Source of the DNA: Chrysopilus asiliformis
Taxonomy: Eukaryota; Arthropoda; Insecta; Diptera; Rhagionidae
DNA: 64,000 nucleotides
Assembly: GCA_964034945.1 (NCBI GenBank)
Contig: OZ035961.1
Span: 4,942,001 to 5,006,000, forward strand
Direction: 5' to 3'
Position 1 is the stretch's first letter, and the number at the start of each line of letters is the position of its first letter. The notes below the pieces were generated by a model. That model had not been told where the DNA came from, ran no database searches, and worked only from the letters and a program-made list of their open reading frames with translations. The position numbers and the translations under genes were made by a program. Positions 23,859-35,134 of the stretch are shown in pieces.

Positions 23859-24130
23859 CACTCAGAAAAATGGAGGCTAACTCGACGACCTACATACGGC
23901 GTAATTGGCCTCGGGCAGGCGCGCGTTCGCCTGCAAGTGGGCAAGTAAAACTGAGTTGACCTGTGGTCGGAGAAATTCTGAAATAAAGCCACCAGCAGGT
24001 GAAGTACGGCATTGGGAGCTGCACGAGTTGACCTTAGATAGGTTAACTCTGACCGCTAGCTGGCTTACAGACACCTCTGTAAGGTCAGAGTTAACCTGAC
24101 AAAAAGTTGAACTGGACATTTTTCTGAGTG
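23859..24130. mobile_element. 272-bp MITE with internal stem-loop
   Basis: Ends CACTCAGAAAAATG and CATTTTTCTGAGTG are perfect inverted repeats flanked by TA (23857-23858 and 24131-24132). Inside, GGTTAACTCTGACC (24041-24054) and GGTCAGAGTTAACC (24083-24096) form a second, perfect 14-bp stem with a 28-nt loop. The body is clearly GC-richer than its surroundings. CACTCAGAAAAA ends recur in insect MITEs. No transposase. Confidence 0.7.
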
Positions 24131-24132
24131 TA

Positions 24133-26944
24133 TGTGATTTATTCCGCGTGGCGTCCGCCATTTTATCTATATTGACACTCACGGAGACAACACAATCCAA
24201 TTGGAATAACTTCAAAAATTCAAGTGGAATAACTTTAAAAATTCTATTTTCTATATTTGAAATTGTACAATCATGTCATTTAGGGTATTTTACAATTACC
24301 TTTTTCGAAAGAATATTTCCCTTTAATCTTATATTCCACCTGTTATATGGTCAGCTGGTCTACAAGGACTTTACCTCAATTGTCCTGGATTTTTTTTTTG
24401 CGAAATTTAAGTGAAATATCCTTTTAGCTTGGTGTGCTCTTTATCCATTTGCAAAATGTAGAATCGATCGTTTGCTCATGTTTCAAATTTCCCATCAGGA
24501 TAAAATTTCTTCATGGGTCAGTGCCGCTTCACTTACTTTTTGGCTATATTTGAGTATCGATTCGTGTTTATGTAAGGTTCAACTAGTTGTCAAGTACAAA
24601 AACTTTATGTAACATAGAAAAAAATCCGGGTTTGGTAATTTCGCAAAAGATGGATTTCACGTTGATTTGAGTACATGACATTTTAACTAAATGAATTGCT
24701 TTGTTGAAACTAAACGTCGAGATATGCCATCCATCTAAAAGGCCAAAAGCGATGTCGATTTGGCATACTGATTTTTTTTGGCCAGGATGAATTCATTACC
24801 ATCAGTTGGTGGCCATAAATATTGGTATTATTTTTGATTATTTGAAGTGATATTGAAATGACGTTGTTGAAAACATATTCAGTAGATTAGTTTTGTTGCT
24901 GACACACATGGAAAATTAATTTGCAAAATATTCATCGAACCGCCTACGAGTATTTCACATATTCGTACAATACCATTAGCTTATTGTTTACCTGTTGGTG
25001 AAATGTTTGCTACGAAGTGCTTTAATTATTTGCGGAAAGACAGCATCTTGCTGTACGTGAAATTCAACCGGTATCTCAGGTTAATAATATTTGAAAAAAA
25101 AAAATGTTACCACTCGATCTCATCCTGTTGGAATATTTAACCTGTTTTCTTGCGGATCATTATTTGTGTTTTCATTAACGATAATTACGAATAGCATTTC
25201 CTACAATAGTAAAGCAAATTATGGTTCCATTAGATATATTGTGTTAATTGCGAATAGCTATGCCTGGTCTTGTACATACTGCCGATTTATTTGCCAACTT
25301 GGTGAGTTTAAATTTATCTTAAAACGCGTGTGGTACTTTCTACATTTCAATTAATTCATTATCCCTCTTGGATGCTTTTTCCTCATAATTCAGTGTATCT
25401 TATTGGGTTCACTTCAATATATCTAAAGTGGAGATTCACATGGCGAATAAAAATATGAAAAGAACAATTGTCAATTTTATGGAGTTATTGTTTCGCTTCA
25501 ATGATTGTTTTATAAAAAAAGAATGAAATATTTCTTTTAACTATTACGGTTCATCTCTATATGCATTTTCCGCCATTTTTATAGGATTTTTTTTAAGAAG
25601 ATTAGGGAAATTAAACAGTACTGAAACTGAATTTCCCAATTCGGCGAAAATCTCGGAATATTTGAGTGCGGCAATATTTAAATCTTTTCTCCTGTAAAAC
25701 GTAGAATTTGTATAAATATTTTTATGTTCTTGCAGTGATTGAAACTGTCGTTTTGTAACAAACGAATATTCCGAAAGTAACATTCAAATCATACGTTTTT
25801 TAGTACAGAAAAACTGTAAAGACCAGTCAAAAATTTGGCTGATGATAATTCTCTGTTAATCGTGTCAGGATCATAATAAATCCATCCCGTTTTCTCTCCG
25901 AATGAATGATGGCGGATGTATGGAGATAAACCCTTAAAGATTCCATTCATTATTTTCCTAACAAATTTTATGAAAACTTGCTTTAGCAAAATATCGCAAT
26001 TATTTTTAAGATACTAAAATAGTCTTATCTTTATGCTATAAAACACTGGAAAGAAATTACAATTAATTGAGGCAAATTTCCCTTTCTTCAAGTATTTCAT
26101 TCGCATATTTTACATCTGCCCTGCTAGTTACCCTCTTTCCGGGGCTCCATGCCATTTCTATCAACGGGTCATCCCGTTGCATCTCATTCTATCCAGTTTT
26201 AGCCCCGCGTGACTTCCTATAAATTTTTTTTGATTGATCCCATCTACCGCTTTATGGGTGATCTCTGCAAATTCAAATTGAGTCACGCAATCAGCCGATG
26301 CTTCCAACATATTTATTTTCAACTCAAACTAAAAACTTTACAGTGGATAAACTAACATCCACACGAAACGCATAATCAGCACATATATGCCATAAAATCC
26401 CAAAACACGACCCCAATTGTGAACGGAACGGGGCTGTTTGAATTCAATTGCCGACAATTGGCATTAATTCAAGAAATTTTCCATACATCTCCTTTGTACA
26501 TAGTTTGAGTTTTGGACTTGTATGAGTGTAATTTCAGTAGATTTAAATAAAATTTTTATTAACACTTGCATGAACTGATAATAAAAGTCAAGCAAAAAAA
26601 AAATCGCCAAGTCTAATGATTTCGATGGTGTTCATATGGCGAATGAATGTGGGCTAACTAGAAGTTTTTACAACGACAGTAAATTTTTGCCAAGTGTATA
26701 CCGGCCGCCGTCTAACAGGCTAAGGCGTACGGTTGAGGTGGATTTTGGATAGTGAGGAGCTGTGAAATAGTGTGCAATAGGGTAAATGTTTAGTTTCTGG
26801 GTCAAGGCTTTTTTTTTTAAAAAAACAGTTCTTGTAATTTAACACCATTTCTCGAGCACCGTCGCTTTCTTTGTGTACTCTCCATGGTTTACAAATACTT
26901 TGATGGAAATGTTCCATGAAAATTCTCTAAACTATTCTAATCAG
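24133..26944. other. non-coding, nothing recognised
   Basis: AT-rich. A GC-richer stretch at 26140-26230 and short frames at 25544-25989 (minus strand) have no recognisable content. Confidence 0.35.
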
Positions 26945-27066
26945 GGACTCTACCACCGAATGCAATACGAATGGTTCGGATCGTAAATATAATGTTGTTA
27001 GTATTTTATACCAACAAAAATATTACATTTACGATCCGAACTACTTGTATAGTATTCGATGATAGG
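26945..27066. repeat. long foldback hairpin
   Basis: The two halves are inverted over some 50 bp with mismatches. The core GTTCGGATCGTAAAT (26974-26988) is perfectly complementary to ATTTACGATCCGAAC (27027-27041), and pairing continues outward (CGAATGCAATACGA against GTATAGTATTCG). It may be a foldback MITE or a microRNA or hairpin-siRNA precursor. No target duplication was identified. Confidence 0.6.
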
Positions 27067-30000
27067 GACCCAAGATTAAGTGCTCACAACTAACTTCCTG
27101 GCTTCCTTCTGGCGGTGCAAAAAGTGCTGTGGACGTTTCAAAAATATGACACTTCAAAAATAAAAAATAAATTATATGATACTATTGGGTTTTTAGTTCA
27201 TAGAAAATTGAAAAATCAAATCAACCTAACCAAATAATGAACTGTCATTCGGTGTCATCGCGACAGAAATTCAGTTTGTCCGCAACCTTGTCGCTGTCGC
27301 CTGAATGTAATTCAGCTCAATAGTAAACTTGCTACGTGGATATCAAATGTTTCAATCACCAATACCTCTAATTTTCGGGCTTTCGAATCCCACACATAAC
27401 CCTGACGAATACTAAGAGACGAATCGCGTGTACCGACGAGCTTTTTGCCGGCCAGTAGATAGTCGTGGAAACGGGCCTTTAGTTTCAAAAAATGTGTGGC
27501 AAGAACCAAACAAATTAAAATTTCGAATATTCAAGACAATCGTCTCAAAATTACCAAAAAAAAGCAAAAAAAAAAAAACAAAAAAATAATCCAAAATGGT
27601 ATATTCTGAACAACCCTTCAAAGTTCTGTAATTTATAATCCAAATAGTTGATCCGTAAAGATTCAATTATGCTAGTTTACCCTATTCTAAGAAGAGGTAC
27701 TAAATATGTCTTCCACACATGATATAATGGGACTATTCATATAATAAGAGCTTAAACCGCTGTTACGGCGCCTCATCGCTCTCCCCCATTTCCAGAGTTT
27801 GTGTAGTTTAGCGTCTTCGGTGGAAAAAGCAGTCCTAGCCTTGTGTCGATTATGGCCTGTAGTGTTTTCAGCGTTGTGTAGCCATTTGGTCCGCACCAAA
27901 CTGTTCAAATTATACGCGAGTTTTCCCTCCATCTCGAATGTTGGGGATATCTCGAGATATCTCAGCTATAATCGAGAAGACTGGTCCAGTGTCTGTTAAC
28001 TGAAGTGTAATACTCTTAATTATAATATATCCAATTACTCGTCGATAAATGCAATTAAAAAATACTACGAAAAAACTATGTCTGGTGAAACACTTTAGGG
28101 TTATCGCGATATATCGTCTGTCAATATTTCGCGCGACGCAATCGACTTCTTCGCCTAATGCTGCACGCTTTTAGTACAATTTGATCATTCATACAACCAT
28201 CTATCGAGTGTCGCTCCTGCGGTTGGGCACTGGTGAAAAATTCATTTTTCCGCATTGAAACTTTTCCGGGTGCTGTGTGAAAATCTCACACATCGCTTTA
28301 GTATTGGAAAATGCTATTTTTAGGTGAAAATATTTATCGCAAAGTGAGTTTTTGTGGCTGCATTTACCACCGTTTTGAACAAAATGGCAAAGTGTTGCAT
28401 AATGACGTAATCTGTATCAATATCTTGAAAAACAACGTTACAAAACTGTTAGTTATGGATTTTAGAATAAATAATAAATGTCAATAACTGTTGTTATTTA
28501 TTGTTGAAATTTGAAAGTGCAGTGCCAGAAAAGAATTCAAATTGTTTAAAAAATTTGGTGCCAGACCAGTCGGTAGCCAGACTTTGACCTAAACCGTTTG
28601 TAATTTGTTAACCTCGTCTACCATAAACGAAATTAGTTAGAAAAAGTTTCCTCTAAAAGTGCCATCGAAGGTCGGTCTGTCGATGCTAAAGAAATACAAA
28701 AAAAAAACAAAAGAAGAAAAAAATCTAATTTTTGGTCGTGAGCCAATTTTATGAAAATTCTTTTCATTGAAAAAAGTTTTGCAAATGAAGCTCTTTTAGT
28801 TCTTTTCAACTAAACTTGCTCAAGTACTCATCGTGCATGATTCTTAGATGTTTAAAGAGAAAAAAAAACTATGTCTTTCTTTGGGAGTAATGTGACTATG
28901 AAGTCATAATTAAAATTGCATAAAAGTTTCACGAGAAGCATAACTTAAATAAGTAGAACTTATATTAGCATTCTAGAATTTTCGAAGTCACTTTTGCCAT
29001 TTAAAACTTTTTTCATTCAATAAGAGGTTTTTTTTTTAAAAAAAAAACTTTGTGTGGAATTCTTTAATTTGCTGTTGAGGTATCTTTGATTTAATGTTGA
29101 TCCATTTTTGTTTGCCATTCAAATTTGACTTGAAACCTCTATAGACGAAAGAATGTTTTGTGTCACAACTTAATTTGGTTAAAAACCTTAAATTCCTGCA
29201 ATAAAAATTAAGAGAAAAACAATCTTTAGAAGGCTTGAAAAATTTTAAAAAAATTCCTACACAATTTTTTTTAAAGACTGTTTGCGGAATTGTGAAAAAA
29301 TACGTACTTGATGATGATTTGTCATCACAAATAGAAGGCTAATAACTAATAAAGAAATTTTTCAAACATAACTTCAATCAGTTTTTATCAATTTTGGCAA
29401 TTATGACCAATAAAGACGGCCTACATTGAATTTCTTTTTGCCATCTTAAATATTCAAGGCTCTGCAAAGAATTTTTTTTTTTATCAACTGAAGTCATTAC
29501 TATTACGTAGGTTAACAGTAAAAATAAAGTAGGTTAATAGTAAAAATGGAAATTATAAACAATGAAGTAGTTTTTCTATTGAAATAATTGTTCTTTCGAC
29601 ATCAAAAGGCCGTTTTGTTCAAATTATTTAATCAATAGAGCGAATTTTTAAGATTGGACTATTTACTCTATATTGAGCTAACGATAAAAAATTGCTTAAA
29701 ACATTTTACCTGAAAATGATATTCCGTTTAAAATCTAAAAAAATAAGTTGTAAAAAATTAATATTAACCATAAAAACTCTGATTTAAGTTGGTCTTAATT
29801 TGGGAAGTTTCGTTGGTGCAAACGACCGTCAAGCGCTTCACATTACAATCATTAATTTTTAAAATTTTATATTTAATTTTATATTAAAAATCCGTAGCTT
29901 CAAAAATATTTCATTGCATCAACAATTGTTCCGAGAACCAAAAAAACCAAAACGACATGAAATTCTTTTTAAAGCCATACGAAAGGCACCCTAAATTGTG

Positions 30001-30480
30001 TAAACTAAGTTATCTTATCTACAGTTTCAGATATCCAATTTACCATTCCGGATAGATAAGTAAAGTACAGTTAAAGTTAGAAAATAGCTCATAATTTTTT
30101 CAAATGATGTGTGGATCACTGACGTAGTCATAAACCATGATAAAAAGCAACAACTACGAACATTCTTGGAACAGTATTAATAAATAAGTTTGCTACGTTC
30201 CTGATTTAACCGAATTGTTATCATTGTTAGTCACATGTGCCATATAAATAATATATTTTTGGTTCCATCATTAATTAAGGTCTAAAAAAGTTATTATCAG
30301 ATAAATTATTGTTAGTAAACAAATTTTGCAAACGACCTAAATTTTCAATAAAAATTGAGGGTAGTAACTTATCTGATACAGTGGTGAAGTGTAAGTACAA
30401 TTTGTGACCGCGAAAAATGTTTGCGGTACCATCAAAATCCAATCGGAACCCCTTTACTCCCACCCCCCAAATGGATTTTT
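27067..30480. other. non-coding, nothing recognised
   Basis: AT-rich with scattered GC-richer patches (27240-27310, 28090-28260). Frames at 27312-27999 overlap on both strands without domain signal. Confidence 0.35.
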
Positions 30481-30634
30481 TATACCCGTTATTTAGGATA
30501 TGATTCTACATAAAACTCCCATACATCAAAATCCGATTGGAATAAATTTTAAAAAATCTTATTGGAAAGTTTGACTTCAAAGTGGAATTTTGGTACAACT
30601 GTTCGAATTTTGATACGAATATCACCATACGGGT
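30481..30634 (+). mobile_element. mini-me-like deletion derivative
   Basis: It starts TATACCCG, but the sequence then jumps to TTATTTAGGATATGATTCTA, which in the 10469-11139 element lies about 520 bp further in. It ends CACCATACGGGT. Both termini are kept while the microsatellite and first half are lost, giving a 154-bp derivative. Confidence 0.65.
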
Positions 30635-31907
30635 CTCCAATGATTGCCAGATTGGCAATTATAGCTTTTGTTATGTTTTCTATCAACATTTCGTTTGTAA
30701 TCATTTAGCTTCCTGGCAATTGTAGATTTTCTTATGTTGTCTATCTGTCTATGGCACTACATTCCAAAGTAGGACTGGGTCTCCTCAAATATAGTTTCGT
30801 AACAATTTTTCGTTCATTCGTCCTTACATTTCCTAATTCTTTTCTTATGTCCGAAACTTTAAGGTCCTTTTTTAGGAAGCCGAAAATTTTAAGACGTCAA
30901 AATTCTTTTTGAGCAAATTTTTTGGTGTTTTTTTTGGACAGACTAAGTGGTTTAAGGTCCTTTTTTTTGTGTTTTTTGACAGACGCCATGACAAAAAAAA
31001 CTAGCAAAAAAAATTTCAGATCTTTACGTGACTGTCGGTAGAATACGCCATACTTTTATCCGGGAAGGAGAAAGATTATATAGTATCGCAAAGACGATAC
31101 GAAACTCCATACAAAAAATTGCAAAATAAGTTTAAAAAGAGTTGTCAGGGAGGGTCCGAAAAGCCTAAAATTAACGTGACGTATTAATAGACGACCCCTA
31201 ATTGTCGTTAGGTTTGCGCTTTTGACTTTCTTATTTTGCTTGAGATCGATTTAATGCTTTATTGTCAATCCCAATTCAATTATTAACATTTTGCCTTCTG
31301 ACATATAGTTGTTAATCAAGGAATTAAATTATGCCGCATTGCAACCAGTTATGTATTGGTGGAAATCGGTATCACCTACAAGGCCATTGATTTTTGTACT
31401 GGAGCATAAATGAATGTGTGTTTTTCATTTCCCGATAGTGGTTGTGGTTAGTCAACACAAACAGTAATTTCGTATCAACTGTGTTTAGTATCCCCTTTTT
31501 CAGTACAATGAATCACCAGATTTTTTCCCTTTTGACATTGGGAAATGATACTAATGTATGTATATTCAGCTCTATTCTAAAATAAAATCGATTGCTTATC
31601 AATTTCTTGCATCTTTTCTTTTGCCCTAAGGCGAAAAACGCCCAAATACTGATTCGGTGTACTGCGGTTGAATTGGTTGTGCTTGTCAATTTAACAAAAT
31701 TGAATTCAAAAAAAACTCTTGACCTTTTTATGAGCGAATTATCAAAGTTCAATTCTGCGATTCTATCAAAATGTTGCTTTTTCTGAATTTCGAAAAAAAA
31801 ATCATAAAAACTGGGAGTTTTTCTTTGTTTTTATCAAAAACTTTGTACGTGGGTTTGTCATCTGATTTTTTTTGTAGATCCTGAGAAAATTAAAGCTTCT
31901 TAGTATT
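30635..31907. other. non-coding, nothing recognised
   Basis: AT-rich. Near 31185, GTGACGTATTAATAGACGAC resembles dispersed repeat ends seen inversely near 4655, without a clear element. No gene supported. Confidence 0.35.
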
Positions 31908-32913
31908 GTTTACACCAGCGGTGGCCAACCCGCGGCCCGCGGGCCGCATGCGGCCCGAGACGTTTGAAAATGCGGCCCGCCAAATGATTTGAAATTTTCG
32001 AAAAAAAAAAGTATATAACATAAAAAAATACAAAATACTAAAACTGCTCATAAAGTTTATATGCAATTTTACAATTTAATTTTTATACCCGTATGGTGAA
32101 ACCAAAGGGTATATTAACTTTGCCTTATCGTTTGTAACGCCAAGATCCCGTCATTACACACAAAAATGAATTACGCCAATGTGTTTAGAGGATGATAAAA
32201 TAAATTAATTTGTGCATGTCCGTCAGTCTGTGGCGCGGAGCTACAGACTTGAAATTTTACGCAGATTCGTTTTTCGTGAAATGCGAGGATAAGTTCGTTA
32301 ATGGGCAAAAATGGACCACTAGGGGGGGTACTATAGCATTCAGCACCGAGACAATTTTAAGGAACCGGGTTTCGGTGCTAGAATCTTCGAGAACCGGGTA
32401 CCCGGTTCTGGAACCGGTGCTGAAAATGTAAAGAAAAAATAAGAAATTACCAGTAAAAAATTGCAATTGCGACATTAAATTTAAACCTATACCACGGAAC
32501 AATTACTATTATAGAAAGGAAAGCTCTAACAAAATTTTTTGCGTTGGAAGCGTACATCCGAAAATTACAGTTAAAAAATTCACATTTTGAATGACTGTGG
32601 GGGGCATTATAAGAAAACATCATATTTGATTTTTTTTCATCGAGTGTATGACAGCAGAAAGGAGAAGTAACACAGGGACTACATTAGCTTTTATTTCTGG
32701 TATACCAGCAAAATTGGTCGCTAAAAAGCCTGTGTGGACCAATCTGGTTTACCAGTTTTTCTGGTAAGACCGCATTGGTATACCATTTTCGCAGACAGCG
32801 CTGGTATACCAGGAGTGGAATTCCGTAACTTTACTTTTTCTTCTAACTCGAAACAAACGCTTGAAGCAAGTTATGGAATATCACTTCAGATTTTGACATT
32901 TCAATTGATTAAA

Positions 32914-33147
32914 ATGGCGGAAACGAAATTTTCACGGAGCGAAATTATTAAATTGATAAATATTTTTCGCGAAAAAGAATGGTTGTGGAATTCAAAATCA
33001 AATAATTATCGAAGAATTGATTTGAAAAAAAGAGCATGGGAAAATATTGCCAAAGAATTGAGTTTAATTGTGGAAAGTGTGAAAAAGAAAATGAAAGGAA
33101 TTCGTTCGTATATGATATTTAGCTTCGATATCATATTTATCCCGTAA
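32914..33147 (+). pseudogene. MADF-domain protein, truncated
   Basis: From ATG at 32914 the 77-residue frame begins MAETKFSRSEIIKLINIF and continues EKEWLWNSKSNNYRR... AWENIAKELS...VKKKMKGIRSYM. These are the aromatic and charged landmarks of a MADF (Myb/SANT-like) DNA-binding domain. After KGIRSYM the frame runs into unrelated residues and stops. PIF/Harbinger elements typically carry such a protein, which helps the transposase find the ends. An upstream extension of the frame from a GTG at 32734 is not needed for the domain. Confidence 0.75.
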
Positions 33148-33291
33148 TGCTAAAAAGGGATTTACCCAATATTGTCTTCGTTTTTTCAAATTTATCAAAA
33201 GTTCTTCTTCCTCCAAACATTTTAAAGCCAATATTTTGGCAATTTTAATTTTCTGTTCGCGGTTTAACGACATGTCAAAATTCAAAATCAT
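33064..33291 (-). pseudogene. PIF/Harbinger transposase N-terminus, truncated
   Basis: The minus-strand frame contains LKKRRQYWVNPFLALRDKY at about residues 35-53, the RRxYWVxPFLxxR signature found near the N-terminus of Harbinger nucleases. It then breaks (EAKYHIRTNSF) at the deletion junction shared with the MADF frame. No catalytic DDE residues remain. Start codons are available at 33291 and 33273. Confidence 0.7.
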
Positions 33292-33632
33292 ACTGAAATG
33301 TCATACCAGAATTGGCCCACGCAAAAAAAAACTAGTAGGCTATTATTTTTGGTGAACCAGCTAGTATACCAGAAATAAAACCTAATGTAGTCCCTGTGTA
33401 AGACAACAAAACCAATTTCTATAGTGTAGTGCTTACTCTAGTGGAAGTTAATGAGGAAAGGTCTTATTTTCCATTCTATATAATAGTTGTTCCCTGCCTA
33501 TACATTAAAAAACCATTTTAACTTTACAGGAAATTTAATATTTTCTGTGAGCAAAAAGCAAGAAAATGTAATCGGATGGCTTAATTTTGCATTAATCTTT
33601 TAATTTACAGTTATTATTAACAGAAATATGTA

Positions 33633-35072
33633 TGTTCGGGCCTAAATGCGCGAACAATATTTTTGTAGGTGCCGAATCAAATATACAATCAAGTTTAAAC
33701 AAATGGTTTTTTATTTTCTAATTCTTACAATTTTCCTTAAGTTTATACAATACTAATTCAGTTCGTTTTCATGGATTTTCTCATTTCCCGGAACAAGTAC
33801 TCAAATCTCCAATATGGCGGTTCCCTCTTTCTGCCGGCCTGACGGTCTCTTATGATGTTGTCCACTTCCTGGAGTAGCGCCAATAAATATGGACAATCGG
33901 GGACTGCTTCGTTCTCGACGTCGGGCTCCGGCATTTGTTGACTTCCTGCTTTTGAAGGTAAGGGGATGCGGTATAACTCCCGCGGTGAGAGGCTATCTTC
34001 CTCTGATTGGCAGCTTAGCTTCTGCGATTGTATGGTCTAACTACCATAGATTGAGTGGCGGAACTACCACTGATTTGCAGCTTAGCTTCTGCGGTTGTAT
34101 GGTCTAACTACCATAGATTGAGTGGCGGAACTACCACTGATTTGCAGCTTATCTTCTGCGGTTGTATGGTCTAACTACCATAGATTGAGTGGCGAAACTA
34201 CCACTGATTTGCAGCTTAGCTTCTGCGGTTGCATGGTCTAACTACCATAGATTGAGTGGCGGAACTACCACTGATTTGCAGCTTAGCTTCTGCGGTTGTA
34301 TGGTCTAACTACCATAGATTGAGTGGCGGAACTACCACTGATTTGCAGCTTAGCTTCTGCGGTTGTATGGTCTAACTACCATAGATTGAGTGGCGGAACT
34401 ACCACTGATTTGCAGCTTAGCTTCTGCGGTTGTATGGTCTAACTACCATAGATTGAGAGGCCTAGCTTCCTCTAGTTGGCAGAAATAACTTCTGCGAGTG
34501 GACTTCAGATATTCGACCTAGTTAGTTAGGAATTCGGTTAATGGATGTTGTTAGTTGGATGTCGAAAACTGAAGTGACTTGCTTTGAGCAGAGCTGTGTC
34601 TTTTATAGCAGCCGAAGTAGCGGAAGGTTTCCATCTACGATAAAATAGTGGAGGGGATGTTCCTGTAGTGGAGCAGAAACTTGTACACAACGTTGATATT
34701 GTAATGGTACGTTCCTCGTACTTTAGTCATGATGGTTTATAGGGGTACTCTAAGTGTCCTCTAGGGAAGGTAGCTTTAGGACTAATGTTCGCTGTGGATA
34801 ATTGCTAATTCCATGACGTTTGCGCATGGATGGCAAAGTCGGTGTTTGTTTGTGATGTTTGTGGTGCGTGCCTTTTCCTTTCAGGTGCTGGTACTAAAGG
34901 GAAAGACAAGGCGAACCGATCCGATCGGGTCAAGGGCCACAGATCGATTGAAGTGGAAATCTCAAGTACTGGAGTATTTGAGCGCGGTTTGAGGTAAGTA
35001 TTTTGTTTGTTTATGTTTTGATTTTAGTCTTCTTTTCTTTTTAGGTTATGGGTGTTCGGGCAGGTGTCAACA
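33633..35072 (-). repeat. BEL/Pao 3' LTR
   Basis: Begins TGTTCGGGCCTAAATGCGCG and ends GGCAGGTGTCAACA when read on the plus strand. It is near-identical to 37540-38978. Differences seen are in a T run near 33660 (one base longer here) and one base in a 67-bp repeat unit. The short frame at 33889-34107 lies wholly in the LTR and is not a gene. Confidence 0.93.
34020..34457. repeat. 67-bp tandem repeats in 3' LTR
   Basis: About 6.5 head-to-tail copies of a 67-bp unit start TTCTGCGGTTGTATGGTCTA and include TTGAGTGGCGGAACTACCAC. Unit starts are at 34020, 34087, 34154, 34221, 34288, 34355 and 34422. Each unit has inner inverted words (TATGGTCTAACTACCATA; GTGGCGGAACTACCAC), so each could form two small hairpins. 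Confidence 0.95.
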
Positions 35073-35134
35073 TTCTCCCCCCCGATGAAATCCTCCGGAT
35101 TTCATGAGAAATACATACCGTCATGTGGTGTGAG

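Larger units (their letters stand above)
32671..33398. mobile_element. PIF/Harbinger deletion derivative
   Basis: Inverted ends CACAGGGACTACATTAG...TTTTATTTCTGGTATAC (over 35 bp, few mismatches) are flanked by TAA at 32668-32670 and 33399-33401, the 3-bp T-A-rich duplication typical of PIF/Harbinger. It still holds the start of a MADF protein on the plus strand and the start of a transposase on the minus strand, converging at about 33060-33150. The bulk of both genes is deleted, leaving 728 bp. Confidence 0.9.

Noticed and set aside
33889..34107. 72-codon frame, repeated at 37795-38013
   Set aside because: It lies inside the LTRs and reads through the 67-bp tandem repeats; it is duplicated only because the LTR is.
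34020..34457. Regular direct repeats resembling a CRISPR array
   Set aside because: Units are contiguous with no unique spacers, lie in both LTRs of a retrotransposon, and the genome is eukaryotic.
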